Source: Streptomyces sp. col6
GTDB taxonomy: Bacteria > Actinomycetota > Actinomycetes > Streptomycetales > Streptomycetaceae
Direction: 5' to 3'
Assembly (NCBI RefSeq): GCF_008042035.1
Contig: NZ_RDBL01000014.1
Location: 173,272 to 237,271, forward strand
Length of the DNA: 64,000 bases
How positions within the stretch are numbered: the first letter of the stretch is position 1; each line of letters begins with the position of its first letter. Below, in pieces: positions 32,950 through 41,849 of this stretch. Position numbers and translations under genes: made by a program. The notes under the pieces are model-generated. The model was not told where the DNA came from, did not search any database, and saw only the letters and a list, made by a program, of their open reading frames with translations.

Positions 32950-34467
32950 GTGCGTCACCACCGTTCGGCCGCCGTTCTCGCGGCCTCGATCCTCCTGCTG
33001 ACGGGCGCGTCCATCGCCGCGCCCTCCGCCTACGCCGGCACGCCCGCGGCGCCGGGCGCCGTGCACGCGAACGACCGCAACAGCGATTTCAACGGCGACG
33101 GCCACGAGGACGTGCTCATCGGCGCGCCGGGCGCCACGATCGACGGCAAGCCGGGGGCCGGCTTCGTCACCGTCCAGTACGGCTCCGCGAGCGGCCCGGG
33201 CACCAGCCCGTCCGCCGTCTTCAGCCAGAACACCGCAGGGGTGCGCGGCGCCGCCGAGGCCGGTGACTCCTTCGGCCAGTCCCTGGCCACCGGAGATCTG
33301 AACGGCGACGGCTACGACGACGCCGTCGTCGGCGTACCGGGGGAGGACATCGAACCCCTGCTCGACGCGGGCGGCGCCGTCGTGCTGTGGGGGTCGCCAC
33401 AGGGCCTCACCGGGACGGACAGCGACTGGCTGCAGGCCGGCGAGGCGCGGGCCTGGGCGAGATTCGGCACGGGTCTTGCGGCCGCCCACTTCAGCCCCGA
33501 CGTCCCCGGCGACGAGCTGGCCGTGACCGACCTCTCCGACCTCCTGCTGTTCCGCTACGAACCGGCCCTGCTGAAGAAGGGCGCCGTACCCCTGGCCCCC
33601 GCCCAGCGCGAGAACGTGATCCCCGCGGAACCCGGACACGAGATCGACCCGAAGTCGCTCACCACCGGCGACTACGACGGCAACGGCCTCGCCGACCTCG
33701 TCGTCTCCGGGACGAGCGCGGGCGCGAGCCGCGGCGAGGGCTGGTCCGCCTACTTCTCCGGGCAGGTGCAGGGGCTCAGCTTCGAGCGCTCCCTGCGCGG
33801 CGGCCCCGCCGTCGCCTCCGGTGACATCAACAACGACGGTTACGACGACCTCGTCACGGGGAGCCCGGACCGCGTCGGCGAGGGTCCGGACGGCGGTGTG
33901 ATCGGCGTCTACTACGGCAGTGCCGGTGACGGCCCGGTCGTCGGCGCGGCAGGGCCCGGCACCGAGCCCCTGTGGTGGACGCAGGACTCCCCGGGCGTCC
34001 CCGGCGTCTCCGAGCAGGGCGACAGCTGGGGCACCGACCTCTCCGTGGCCGACACCGACGGCGACGGCTACGCGGACGTGGCCGTCGGCGCCCCGCTGGA
34101 GGACGTCGGAGCCCCCGGCGAGGACATGTCCCGCGGCGACTCGGGAGCAGTATGGGTGCTGCGCGGCGCGGCCGGCGGTCTGACGGCGGCCGGGGCCCGC
34201 TCCTGGGACCAGGACTCCGCGAACGTCCCCGGAGTGCCCGAGGCGAACGACCACTGGGGAGGCCAGGTGCGCCTGATCGACCCCGACGGCGACGGACGGT
34301 TCGGCCTCCTGGCGGCTGCCCCCGGCGAGGACGTGCTGAACGGGGTCGTCTGGGTGCTGCCCGCCGCGAAGGACGGGGTGACGGCGGCCGGCTCATGGAC
34401 CTTCGACGGCGGATCCCTCGGCGCGCCCCGGACGAAGGCCCGCCTCGGCGAGGCGATCGACGAGTAG
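32950..34467 (+). CDS. Secreted FG-GAP (integrin alpha-like) repeat protein
   Basis: A 505-residue exported beta-propeller protein. Signal peptide MRHHRSAAVLAASILLLTGA ends near AYAG. Six to seven FG-GAP blades follow, each with a calcium-loop motif: DFNGDGHEDVLIG, DLNGDGYDDAVVG, DYDGNGLADLVV, DINNDGYDDLV, DTDGDGYADVAVG and DPDGDGRFG. Start GTG 32950 has AAGGAG 7 nt upstream. No enzyme domain is present. Such proteins in Streptomyces are abundant secreted proteins of unknown role, perhaps adhesion or ligand binding. No operon partner. Confidence 0.88.
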   Translation: MRHHRSAAVLAASILLLTGASIAAPSAYAGTPAAPGAVHANDRNSDFNGDGHEDVLIGAPGATIDGKPGAGFVTVQYGSASGPGTSPSAVFSQNTAGVRGAAEAGDSFGQSLATGDLNGDGYDDAVVGVPGEDIEPLLDAGGAVVLWGSPQGLTGTDSDWLQAGEARAWARFGTGLAAAHFSPDVPGDELAVTDLSDLLLFRYEPALLKKGAVPLAPAQRENVIPAEPGHEIDPKSLTTGDYDGNGLADLVVSGTSAGASRGEGWSAYFSGQVQGLSFERSLRGGPAVASGDINNDGYDDLVTGSPDRVGEGPDGGVIGVYYGSAGDGPVVGAAGPGTEPLWWTQDSPGVPGVSEQGDSWGTDLSVADTDGDGYADVAVGAPLEDVGAPGEDMSRGDSGAVWVLRGAAGGLTAAGARSWDQDSANVPGVPEANDHWGGQVRLIDPDGDGRFGLLAAAPGEDVLNGVVWVLPAAKDGVTAAGSWTFDGGSLGAPRTKARLGEAIDE

Positions 34468-34542
34468 GCCGGCCCGTCCCGGAATGCGGCACGCGGGCAG
34501 GGCGTGGATGCTGGAACGGTCAGCGTCTCTAGGAGGTCAGTC

Positions 34543-34731
34543 ATGAGCATGCTCGACAAGATCAAGGGCATGATCAAGGGACATCCCGATCAGGCCCGGC
34601 AGGGAGTCGAGAAGGGCGGCGACCTCGTCGACAAGAAGACCGGCGGCAAGTACGAAAGCCAGGTCGACTCGGCCCAGCAGAAGATCAACGACCAGCTCGG
34701 TGACCGCCGCCCGCCCGAAGAGGGCCGGTAG
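34543..34731 (+). CDS. MT0933-like (Rv0909-type) small antitoxin, orphan
   Basis: A 62-residue basic/acidic helical protein, MSMLDKIKGMIKGHPDQARQ..., matching the MT0933 antitoxin family by its start, the KGGDLVDKKTGGKY centre and the QKINDQL end. ATG 34543 has a perfect AGGAGG. In mycobacteria the partner toxin (Rv0910, SRPBCC fold) is encoded next door. Here there is a terminator 19 bp after the stop and no toxin, so the protein is an orphan or has another role. Family members are common and multicopy in Streptomyces. Confidence 0.75.
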   Translation: MSMLDKIKGMIKGHPDQARQGVEKGGDLVDKKTGGKYESQVDSAQQKINDQLGDRRPPEEGR

Positions 34732-34749
34732 GAGCCTGCAAGAACGTGA

Positions 34750-34789
34750 GGGAGCGGTGGACGCCACAGCCGTGGCGCCCACCGCTCCC
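34750..34789 (+). terminator. Terminator of the small antitoxin gene
   Basis: GGGAGCGGTGG-A-CGCCAC (34750-34767) pairs with GTGGCG-C-CCACCGCTCCC (34772-34789): 18 positions with one mismatch and a 4-nt loop. Confidence 0.8.
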
Positions 34790-34869
34790 GTGCGTCCGGC
34801 AGCCCCGCCGGGCGCACCCCGCACCGCTCCGACGTGCGCGCACCCGCCGCCCGGGAGCATCCTGGCTGT

Positions 34870-37392
34870 GTGACCTGGCACGGCGCGGCCGGGCGGTCGG
34901 CGCGCGGTACGAGCGACGGCCCTCCCGGGAGAACGGAGGACGGCCGGGCGCCGGACGATCTGTCCCTGGTGCTCGCGCAGTCCGTCGTGAACGCCATCGA
35001 GGCGGTCGGCGGCCGGGCCGGCGGGGTGTATCTGCCGTCGAGCACCCCCGGGCTGCTCCGGCTGGCCGTACTCGCCGGGCTCCCCGCACCGCTGTTCCGC
35101 CCCTGGTGGCGGATGCACGTGAACCGGCCGTTCCCGGTCGCCGAGGCCTTCCGCACCGGCAGCCCCGTGTACCTGGCCGACGCGGAGGACGCCATGCGGC
35201 GCTTCCCGCAGCTGATGGCCGGGCTGCCGTTCCCCTTCGGATCGCTGTACGTACCGGTCCTGCGCCGCCGTGAACCGGTCGCCGTCCTCGTCGTCCTGCG
35301 CGCCGCGACCGGGGACGAGCCGGTTCCCGCCGGCGACCGGGACCGGCTCCAGCGGATCGCCCGGCGGCTGGGCGCCGATCTGGCCGTCCTGGCCGGCGCC
35401 GGCACCCGGCCGGAGTGGGACGACGAACCGCTGCCCGTCCAGCTGCCCGCCGAGACCTCGCCGCCGGTGCGCATCGGCCGCTTCGACTGGAACCTCGGCA
35501 CCGGCACCGTCGAGACGGACGGCGAGCTCGCCGCGATCCTCGGGCCGGAACCGGGCCGCTTCCCCGGGACCATCGAGGCCCTGGCGGCCAGACTCGCGCC
35601 GGAGGACGTGTACGGCCTGTGGGCGCTGGCCCGGCAGGCGGCGGGCTCCGACGGCCCCGTCGTACGCCGCATGCGGCTGCGCGGCCCGGACGGGCGCTCC
35701 CACCTGCTGGAGGTCTCCGGGCGCAGGGACGACGCCGCCGGGCCCGGCGGGCACCTGTCCGGGTTCCTGGTGGACCTGGGCATCGGCCCGGTCGTCGCCG
35801 AGGCCGCCGACCGGCTGCCGCGCGGCATCTTCTCGCTCGACCGCTTCGGCCGGATCACCTACGTCAACCAGCTGGCCGAGGAGATGCTCGGCCGGGCCCG
35901 CGCCGAACTGGTCGGGCGCGTCTTCTGGGAGGTGCTGCCCTGGTTCGGGAACCCCGCGTACGAGGACCACTACCGGGCCGCGATGATCTCCGACGCGCCG
36001 GTCCACTTCCTGGCCCGGCGCGACCCGCCCCCCTGGCTCTCCGTCTCCCTGTACCCGGGCCACGACGGGCTGACGGCCGTCCTCACCCCCGCCGAGGAGC
36101 CGGCCTACACCCCGGACTCCGTCATGTCGCCCGGCCTGGGCCTCGGCTCCCCGGCCGACCGGTCCGCCGCGCTCTACCGCCCCGTCGCCCTCGCCATCGC
36201 GCTCACCGAGGCCGTCACCGCCCGGCAGGTCTCCCGCGTCGTCACCGAGGAACTGCTGCCCGCGTTCGGCGGCCGCCAGCTGGCGATCTACCTGCTCAAG
36301 GAGGGCCACCTGTACCTGGAGTGGGAGACCGGCTTCCCCCAGGGCTTCCTCGACCGGTTCGACGCCGTCGGCCTGGACGCCCGCATCCCGGGCGTGGAGA
36401 CGCTCACCAGCGGGCGCCCCATCTTCTTCGAGTCCATGCAGCGCCTGGCCGCCGCCTACCCCGGCATCCCCATGGACGCCGACGTCGGCGCCCGCGCCTT
36501 CCTGCCGCTGATCGCCTCCGGACGGCTCGTCGGCTCCTGCATCCTCGGCTTCGACCAGCCGCGCGGCTTCAGCCCGGAGGAGCGCACGGTCCTCACCGCC
36601 CTGGCCGGCCTCATCGCCCAGGCCCTCCAGCGCGCCCAGCGCTACGACACCGAGGCCGCACTGGCCCGCGGCCTCCAGGACGCCCTGCTGCCGCACCGGC
36701 TGCCCGCCCTGCTCGGCATCGACACCCAGGGCCGCTACCTCGCCGGCACCCAGGGCATGGACGTCGGGGGCGACTGGTACGACGTGATCGAGACCGGCGG
36801 CCGGCTCGCCCTCGTCATCGGGGACGTCCAGGGCCACGGCGTCGCCGCCGCGGCGACCATGGGCCAGCTCCGCAGCGCCGTACGGGCCTTCGCGCTCAGC
36901 GGGCACGACCCGCAGGAGGTCATGAGCGGCACCAACCGCCTGCTCATCGACCTCGACACCGGCCAGTTCGCGAGCTGCTGCTACATCGTGACCGACCCCG
37001 CCACCGGCCGGACGCACGCCGTCCGCGCCGGGCACCCCCAGCCCGTCCTGCGCCGCCCCGACGGAACCACCGAGGTCATGGAGCTGCCGGGCGGCATCGT
37101 CCTCGGCATCGACGCCGAGGCCGTCTACCCCGTCACCGAACTGCACCTGGACCCCGGCGCGGCGCTCGCCCTCTACACCGACGGGCTCGTCGAACAGGCG
37201 GGCATCGACATCGACGTCGGGGTCGAGCGGCTGCGCGGCACGATCGCCGGACTGGGTGCCGCACCCCTGGCCGAGACGGCGGACCACGTCATCCGCCGCG
37301 CACGGCAGGCCGCGGACCGGCCCGACGACATCGCCCTGCTGCTCGCCGCCCGCTGGGCCGAGGAGGACGAAGCCGCGCCCGGACGGCTTTAG
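34870..37392 (+). CDS. PAS/GAF-regulated SpoIIE-type PP2C serine phosphatase
   Basis: An 840-residue cytosolic signalling protein, likely dephosphorylating an anti-sigma-factor antagonist. An N-terminal GAF-like domain (about 30-180) precedes two PAS-like regions (about 200-310 and 320-430: GIFSLDRFGRITYVNQLAEE, LGRARAELVGRVFWEVLP), a GAF domain (about 450-600, ending LTALAGLIAQALQRAQ) and the PP2C/SpoIIE domain (about 620-830: LQDALLPHRLP, GGDWYDVIE, VIGDVQGHGVAAAATMGQLR, LYTDGLVE, RPDDIALLL). Metal-binding Asp residues are intact. The start is probably GTG 34870; the ribosome site is weak. This family is very abundant in Streptomyces. No anti-sigma or STAS gene is adjacent, so the partner is unknown. 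Confidence 0.85.
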   Translation: MTWHGAAGRSARGTSDGPPGRTEDGRAPDDLSLVLAQSVVNAIEAVGGRAGGVYLPSSTPGLLRLAVLAGLPAPLFRPWWRMHVNRPFPVAEAFRTGSPVYLADAEDAMRRFPQLMAGLPFPFGSLYVPVLRRREPVAVLVVLRAATGDEPVPAGDRDRLQRIARRLGADLAVLAGAGTRPEWDDEPLPVQLPAETSPPVRIGRFDWNLGTGTVETDGELAAILGPEPGRFPGTIEALAARLAPEDVYGLWALARQAAGSDGPVVRRMRLRGPDGRSHLLEVSGRRDDAAGPGGHLSGFLVDLGIGPVVAEAADRLPRGIFSLDRFGRITYVNQLAEEMLGRARAELVGRVFWEVLPWFGNPAYEDHYRAAMISDAPVHFLARRDPPPWLSVSLYPGHDGLTAVLTPAEEPAYTPDSVMSPGLGLGSPADRSAALYRPVALAIALTEAVTARQVSRVVTEELLPAFGGRQLAIYLLKEGHLYLEWETGFPQGFLDRFDAVGLDARIPGVETLTSGRPIFFESMQRLAAAYPGIPMDADVGARAFLPLIASGRLVGSCILGFDQPRGFSPEERTVLTALAGLIAQALQRAQRYDTEAALARGLQDALLPHRLPALLGIDTQGRYLAGTQGMDVGGDWYDVIETGGRLALVIGDVQGHGVAAAATMGQLRSAVRAFALSGHDPQEVMSGTNRLLIDLDTGQFASCCYIVTDPATGRTHAVRAGHPQPVLRRPDGTTEVMELPGGIVLGIDAEAVYPVTELHLDPGAALALYTDGLVEQAGIDIDVGVERLRGTIAGLGAAPLAETADHVIRRARQAADRPDDIALLLAARWAEEDEAAPGRL

Positions 37393-37468
37393 AACCTCTT
37401 AACCGGCCCTCCCGACAATGCCGGTTCACACCGGAGAGCCGGCTGTGGACCGAGCGCCTGGGGGCCGC

Positions 37469-38683
37469 ATGAGCATCGACACCGTGACCACCGAGACCGG
37501 GGGACTGCCGCAGTTCCCCATGACGCGCGGCTGCCCCTACCACCCGCCCGCCGGGTACGCGCAGCTGCGCGAGGAGGGACCGCTCGCCCGGGTCCGCCTG
37601 TACGACGGCCGCGTGGCCTGGGTCGTCACCGGCTACGAGGAGACCCGCCGGCTGCTCGTGGACCCCCGGCTCTCCTCCGACCGCACCCGCCCCGACTTCC
37701 CGGTGCTCGTCCCGCGCATGGCGGCCGCCAAACTGACCGCCCTGGTGGGGATGGACCCGCCGGAGCACGACATCCAGCGGCGCATGCTGATCCCCAGCTT
37801 CACCGTGAAACGCGTCAACTCGCTGCGCCCCGCGATCCGCCGCATCGTCGGCGAGAAGATCGACGCCCTGCTCGCCGGCGGAAGGACCGGCGCGGACCTG
37901 GTGCCGGAGTTCGCGCTGCCGGTCCCGTCCACCGTGATCTGCGAACTCCTGGGCGTGCCGTACTCCGACCACGACTTCTTCGAGCAGCAGACGAGCCGGA
38001 TGGTGCAGGCGACGAGCACGGCCCAGGAGGCGTCCGACGCCAGCGCCGCCCTGGTCGCCTACTTCGACGAACTCATCACGGCCAAGGAGGCGAAGCCGGG
38101 GGAGGGGCTGCTCGACGAGCTGATCACCGACCGGCTGGCCACCGGAGAGCTGGGGCGCCTGGAACTGGCCTCCATCGCGATGTTCCTGCTGGTCGCCGGC
38201 CACGAGACGACCGCCAACATGATCGGCCTGAGCGTGCTCACCCTGCTCGAACACCCCGACCAGCTGGCGGAGGTGCGCGACGACCCGGATGTGGCCTCCG
38301 GCGCGGTCGAGGAGCTGCTGCGCTTCCTCTCGGTCGCCGACGAGCTCCAGCGGGTGGCGGCGGCCGACATCGAGATCGGCGGGGTCCTGGTGAAGGAGGG
38401 CGACGGCGTGTACCTCCCGAACGCGGCGGCCAACCGCTCCCCGCAGGTCTTCACCGACCCCGACACCCTCGACGTCCGCCGCGGCACCCGCCACCACCTC
38501 GCCTTCGGCTACGGCGTCCACCAGTGCATCGGCCAGAACCTCGCCCGCGCCGAACTGGAGATCGCCCTCCATGAACTTGCCGTCCGCATCCCGACGTTGC
38601 GGCTGACCGAACCCCTCGAAGCCCTGGGCGTCAAGCCGGGCGGCTCCGTCCAGGGGGTGTTCCGCCTCCCCGTCACCTGGTGA
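37469..38683 (+). CDS. Cytochrome P450, probable polyketide tailoring enzyme
   Basis: A 404-residue soluble bacterial P450. I-helix oxygen-activation motif AGHETTANM, the ExxR motif in VEELLRF, and the heme loop FGYGVHQCIGQNLAR with the Cys thiolate ligand are intact. SSDRTRPDFP, LVGMDPPEHDIQRRML and a PTLRL ending are typical of the CYP105/CYP107-like group. ATG 37469 (MSIDTVTTETGG) is chosen; an earlier ATG at 37418 lacks a ribosome site. It is convergent with the last PKS gene across a shared terminator, which makes a role in oxidising the polyketide (for abyssomicins, epoxidation or ether formation) likely but unproven. No ferredoxin gene is adjacent. Confidence 0.88.
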   Translation: MSIDTVTTETGGLPQFPMTRGCPYHPPAGYAQLREEGPLARVRLYDGRVAWVVTGYEETRRLLVDPRLSSDRTRPDFPVLVPRMAAAKLTALVGMDPPEHDIQRRMLIPSFTVKRVNSLRPAIRRIVGEKIDALLAGGRTGADLVPEFALPVPSTVICELLGVPYSDHDFFEQQTSRMVQATSTAQEASDASAALVAYFDELITAKEAKPGEGLLDELITDRLATGELGRLELASIAMFLLVAGHETTANMIGLSVLTLLEHPDQLAEVRDDPDVASGAVEELLRFLSVADELQRVAAADIEIGGVLVKEGDGVYLPNAAANRSPQVFTDPDTLDVRRGTRHHLAFGYGVHQCIGQNLARAELEIALHELAVRIPTLRLTEPLEALGVKPGGSVQGVFRLPVTW

Positions 38684-38706
38684 CCCACCCGTACACCTCG
38701 CACGTA

Positions 38707-38749
38707 CGAGGAGCCGGGGCCCTGTCCGCAGGGCCCCGGCTCCTCGTTT
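38707..38749. terminator. Bidirectional terminator between P450 and last PKS gene
   Basis: Perfect 18-bp inverted repeat CGAGGAGCCGGGGCCCTG (38707-38724) and CAGGGCCCCGGCTCCTCG (38729-38746), loop TCCG, followed by TTT on the plus strand. It serves both convergent genes. Confidence 0.88.
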
Positions 38750-38759
38750 CGCGCCCCCG

Positions 38760-41700
38760 CTACGCGGCGGCCAGCTCGTCCCGGATGAACCCGGCCACCG
38801 CCGACGGCGTCGGGTGGTCGAACAGCAGCACCGGCGGCAGCACCAGACCCGTCGCCTCGCAGAGCCGGTTGCGGACCTCCAGCGCGGTGAACGACGAGAA
38901 CCCGATGTCCACGAAGTTGTCCTCGGCCGCGATCGACTCCGGCGACGCGTGACCGAGCACATCCGCCGCGTGCAGCCGTACGAGATCCAGCAGCGAACCG
39001 CCCGCCTCCGCCAACGGCACCGGTCCGGACTCCGGCGCGGGCCGCGCCTCGGGCGTCCGGCCCGCCGGGACCGGCCACCAGTGGTGCGTGTGCTCGAACG
39101 GATACGTCGGCAGCTCCACCGGAGGCGCGGAGGTCTCCGCGTACCAGCTCTCCCAGCGCACCCCGGCCCCCGCCGCGTGCAGCGCCGAGAGCGCCCCCGC
39201 GAAGGTCTCCTCGCCGGCCCGCCCCCGCACCTGCGACGGCACCGCCAACGGCGTGGAGCCCGGCAGGCAGGCCGCCACCAGCGGAGTGAGCACGGCGTCC
39301 GGCCCCACCTCCACGAACGCCTCCGCACCCGCCTCGGCGAGCGCGGCCACCGCGTCGCCGAACCGCACCGGCGAACGCAGCTGACGTGCCCAGTAGTCCG
39401 GCTCCCGCAGCTCGTCGAGGCCCGCACGGCGCCCGGTGAGATCGGAGACGACCGGGATCAGAGGCTCGTGGAACCGCAGCCCCGCCGCCACCGCGCGCAC
39501 CTCGTCGAGCGCCCCGTCCATATGCGGCGAGTGGAACGCGTGGCTCACCCGCAGCGCGCGCGTCCTGCGCCCCCGTGCCCGGAACACCCCGGCGACCTCC
39601 GCCACCGCGTCCGCATCACCCGAAACCACCGTGGAGCGCGGCCCATTGACCGCTGCCACCGCGACGCGGCCCGCGTACCCGGCCAGCGCCTCGCATACCT
39701 CGTCCTCCGACGCCTCGCACGCCACCATCGCGCCCCCGTCCGGCATCCGCTGCATCAGCCGCCCCCGCACGGCGACCAGGACGCAGGCGTCCTCCAGCGA
39801 CAGCACCCCCGCCGCGTGCACGGCGGCGAGCCCCCCGATCGAGTGCCCGGCGACCTGGCCCGGCGCCGGAAGCGACTGCTCCAGGAGCCGGAACAGGGCA
39901 GTCTCCACGGCGAACAGCGCCGGCTGCGCGTACTCCGTGCGCTCCAGCAGCGCCGCCTCCTCAGTGCCCTCGTCCGCGAACAGCAGGCTCTTCAGCGGGC
40001 GCGACAGCAGCGGCTCGAACGCCTCGCACACCTCGTCCAGGGCCTTGGCGAAGACGGGCCGCGCCTCGTACAACTCGGCGCCCATGCGCGGGCACTGGCT
40101 GCCCTGACCGGTGAACAGGTAGGCGGTGGAAGGCGGTCCGGCCGCGTCACCGCGCACCACCCCCGCCGGCCTGCCGCCCGAGGCCAGTGAGGCAAGCGCG
40201 GCCAACTGCCCCGCACGGTCGCCCGGCAGGACCACCGCGCGGTGCCGGAACGCCGTACGTCCCAGGGCCAGCGTCCGGCCCACGTCATGAGCCGACAGCT
40301 CGGGGTCCGCGACGAGGTGCGCGTGCAGCCGGCCGGCCTGGGCCCGTAGCGCGGACTCCGTACGGGCCGACAGCGGCCACGGCGCGGGCGGCTCCGGCAG
40401 CAGCGCCTCCGGTCCGGTGTCGCCCGATGCCTCTTCCGCCTGTTCCAGGACGACGTGGGCGTTGGTGCCGCTGATGCCGAAGGAGGAGACGCCCGCGCGG
40501 CGCGGCCGGCCCCGGTCGGGCCAGGCGACGGACTCGGTGAGCAGTTCCACGGCACCCGAGCCCCAGTCGACGTGCGGGGTCGGCTCCGTCACGTGCAGGG
40601 TGCGCGGCAGCACCCCGTACCGCATCGCCTGCACCATCTTGATGACCCCGGCCACCCCGGCCGCCGCCTGGGTGTGGCCGATGTTCGACTTCAGCGAGCC
40701 CAGGAACAGCGGTTCCCCCTCGGGGCGCCCCTGCCCGTACGCCGCCAGCAGGGCCTGCGCCTCGATCGGGTCACCGAGCCGGGTGCCGGTGCCGTGCGCC
40801 TCCACCGCGTCCACCTGCTGCGGAGCCAGCCGTGCCGAGGCCAGGGCCTGCTGGATGACCCGGACCTGGGTGGGGCCGTTGGGCGCGGTGAGGCCGTTGC
40901 TCGCCCCGTCCTGGTTGACGGCCGAACCCCGCAGCACGGCGAGGACGCGGCGGCCGTTGCGGCGCGCGTCGGACAGCCGCTCCAGCAGCACCAGGCCCAC
41001 GCCCTCGGCGAAACCGGTGCCGTCGGCCGCCGCGTCGAAGGCCTTGCAGCGGGCGTCGGGCGCGAGCCCCCGCTGCCGGCTGAACTCGACCAGCAGCACC
41101 GGCGTCGCCATCACCGTCACCCCGCCCGCCAGGGCGAGATCGCTCTCACCGCGCCGCAGCGACTGGGCCGCCAGATGCATCGCCACGAGCGACGACGAGC
41201 ACGCCGTGTCGAGAGTGACGGCAGGGCCCTCAAGACCCAGGTGATAGGCGATCCGCCCGGACGCGACACTCGTCGCGTTGCCCGTCATCAGATGCCCCTC
41301 GAACCCCTCGGGCACCCGCTCCGGCGGCGGCACGTACGCCTGCGACACCACCCCCGCGAAGACGCCCGTACGACTCCCGCGCAGGGAGTCCGGGGCGATC
41401 CCGGCACGCTCCAGCGTCTCCCAGGCCACCTCCAGGAGCTGCCGGTGCTGCGGGTCGGTCGCGACGGCCTCCCGAGGGCCCATCCCGAAGAACGGCGCGT
41501 CGAACCCGCCCGCGTCCTCAAGGAATCCGCCCTCACGCGTGTACGCCGTCCCGGGCCGGTCCGGATCGGGGTCGTACAGCCCTTCCAGGTCCCAGCCCCG
41601 GTCCTCCGGCAGGTCGGACACCGCGTCCGTCTCCGCCGTCACCAGCCGCCACAGCGCTTCCGGTGAATCGGCACCGCCCGGAAAACGGCAGCCCATCGAC

Positions 41701-41816
41701 ACGATCGCGATCGGCTCGTGCTCCTTGTCCTCCAGTTCCTTGATCCTGCGCCGGGCCTGCCGGAGGTCGGCCGTGGTCCGCTTCAGATAGTCGCGGAGCC
41801 TGTCCTCGTTACTCAT
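38760..41816 (-). CDS. Type I PKS, terminal single module KS-AT-ACP without thioesterase (AbyB3-like)
   Basis: A 1018-residue PKS that performs the last extension and leaves the new beta-ketone unreduced. N-terminal docking coiled coil (MSNEDRLRDYLKRTTADLRQ, to about 33); KS (about 34-455) with Cys206 in DTACSSSL, EAHGTGT and NIGHTQA; AT (about 560-890) with GHSIGG (Ser659) and HAFHS, the malonyl-CoA type; ACP (about 935-1015). The ACP motif is GFSSF (phosphopantetheine Ser975) in place of the usual GFDSL. There is no KR, DH, ER, TE or C-terminal docking domain, so it should be the end of the line, with release by another enzyme. It follows the preceding PKS gene by 33 bp. Confidence 0.93.
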   Translation of the reverse strand: MSNEDRLRDYLKRTTADLRQARRRIKELEDKEHEPIAIVSMGCRFPGGADSPEALWRLVTAETDAVSDLPEDRGWDLEGLYDPDPDRPGTAYTREGGFLEDAGGFDAPFFGMGPREAVATDPQHRQLLEVAWETLERAGIAPDSLRGSRTGVFAGVVSQAYVPPPERVPEGFEGHLMTGNATSVASGRIAYHLGLEGPAVTLDTACSSSLVAMHLAAQSLRRGESDLALAGGVTVMATPVLLVEFSRQRGLAPDARCKAFDAAADGTGFAEGVGLVLLERLSDARRNGRRVLAVLRGSAVNQDGASNGLTAPNGPTQVRVIQQALASARLAPQQVDAVEAHGTGTRLGDPIEAQALLAAYGQGRPEGEPLFLGSLKSNIGHTQAAAGVAGVIKMVQAMRYGVLPRTLHVTEPTPHVDWGSGAVELLTESVAWPDRGRPRRAGVSSFGISGTNAHVVLEQAEEASGDTGPEALLPEPPAPWPLSARTESALRAQAGRLHAHLVADPELSAHDVGRTLALGRTAFRHRAVVLPGDRAGQLAALASLASGGRPAGVVRGDAAGPPSTAYLFTGQGSQCPRMGAELYEARPVFAKALDEVCEAFEPLLSRPLKSLLFADEGTEEAALLERTEYAQPALFAVETALFRLLEQSLPAPGQVAGHSIGGLAAVHAAGVLSLEDACVLVAVRGRLMQRMPDGGAMVACEASEDEVCEALAGYAGRVAVAAVNGPRSTVVSGDADAVAEVAGVFRARGRRTRALRVSHAFHSPHMDGALDEVRAVAAGLRFHEPLIPVVSDLTGRRAGLDELREPDYWARQLRSPVRFGDAVAALAEAGAEAFVEVGPDAVLTPLVAACLPGSTPLAVPSQVRGRAGEETFAGALSALHAAGAGVRWESWYAETSAPPVELPTYPFEHTHHWWPVPAGRTPEARPAPESGPVPLAEAGGSLLDLVRLHAADVLGHASPESIAAEDNFVDIGFSSFTALEVRNRLCEATGLVLPPVLLFDHPTPSAVAGFIRDELAAA

Positions 41817-41849
41817 CGCCCTTGCCCTCTCGTACGCGGAAATGACCGG

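Noticed and set aside
38760..41816. Thioesterase or reductase domain at the end of the last PKS module
   Set aside because: After the ACP only about 40 residues remain, ending FIRDELAAA, with no GxSxG hydrolase or Rossmann motif.
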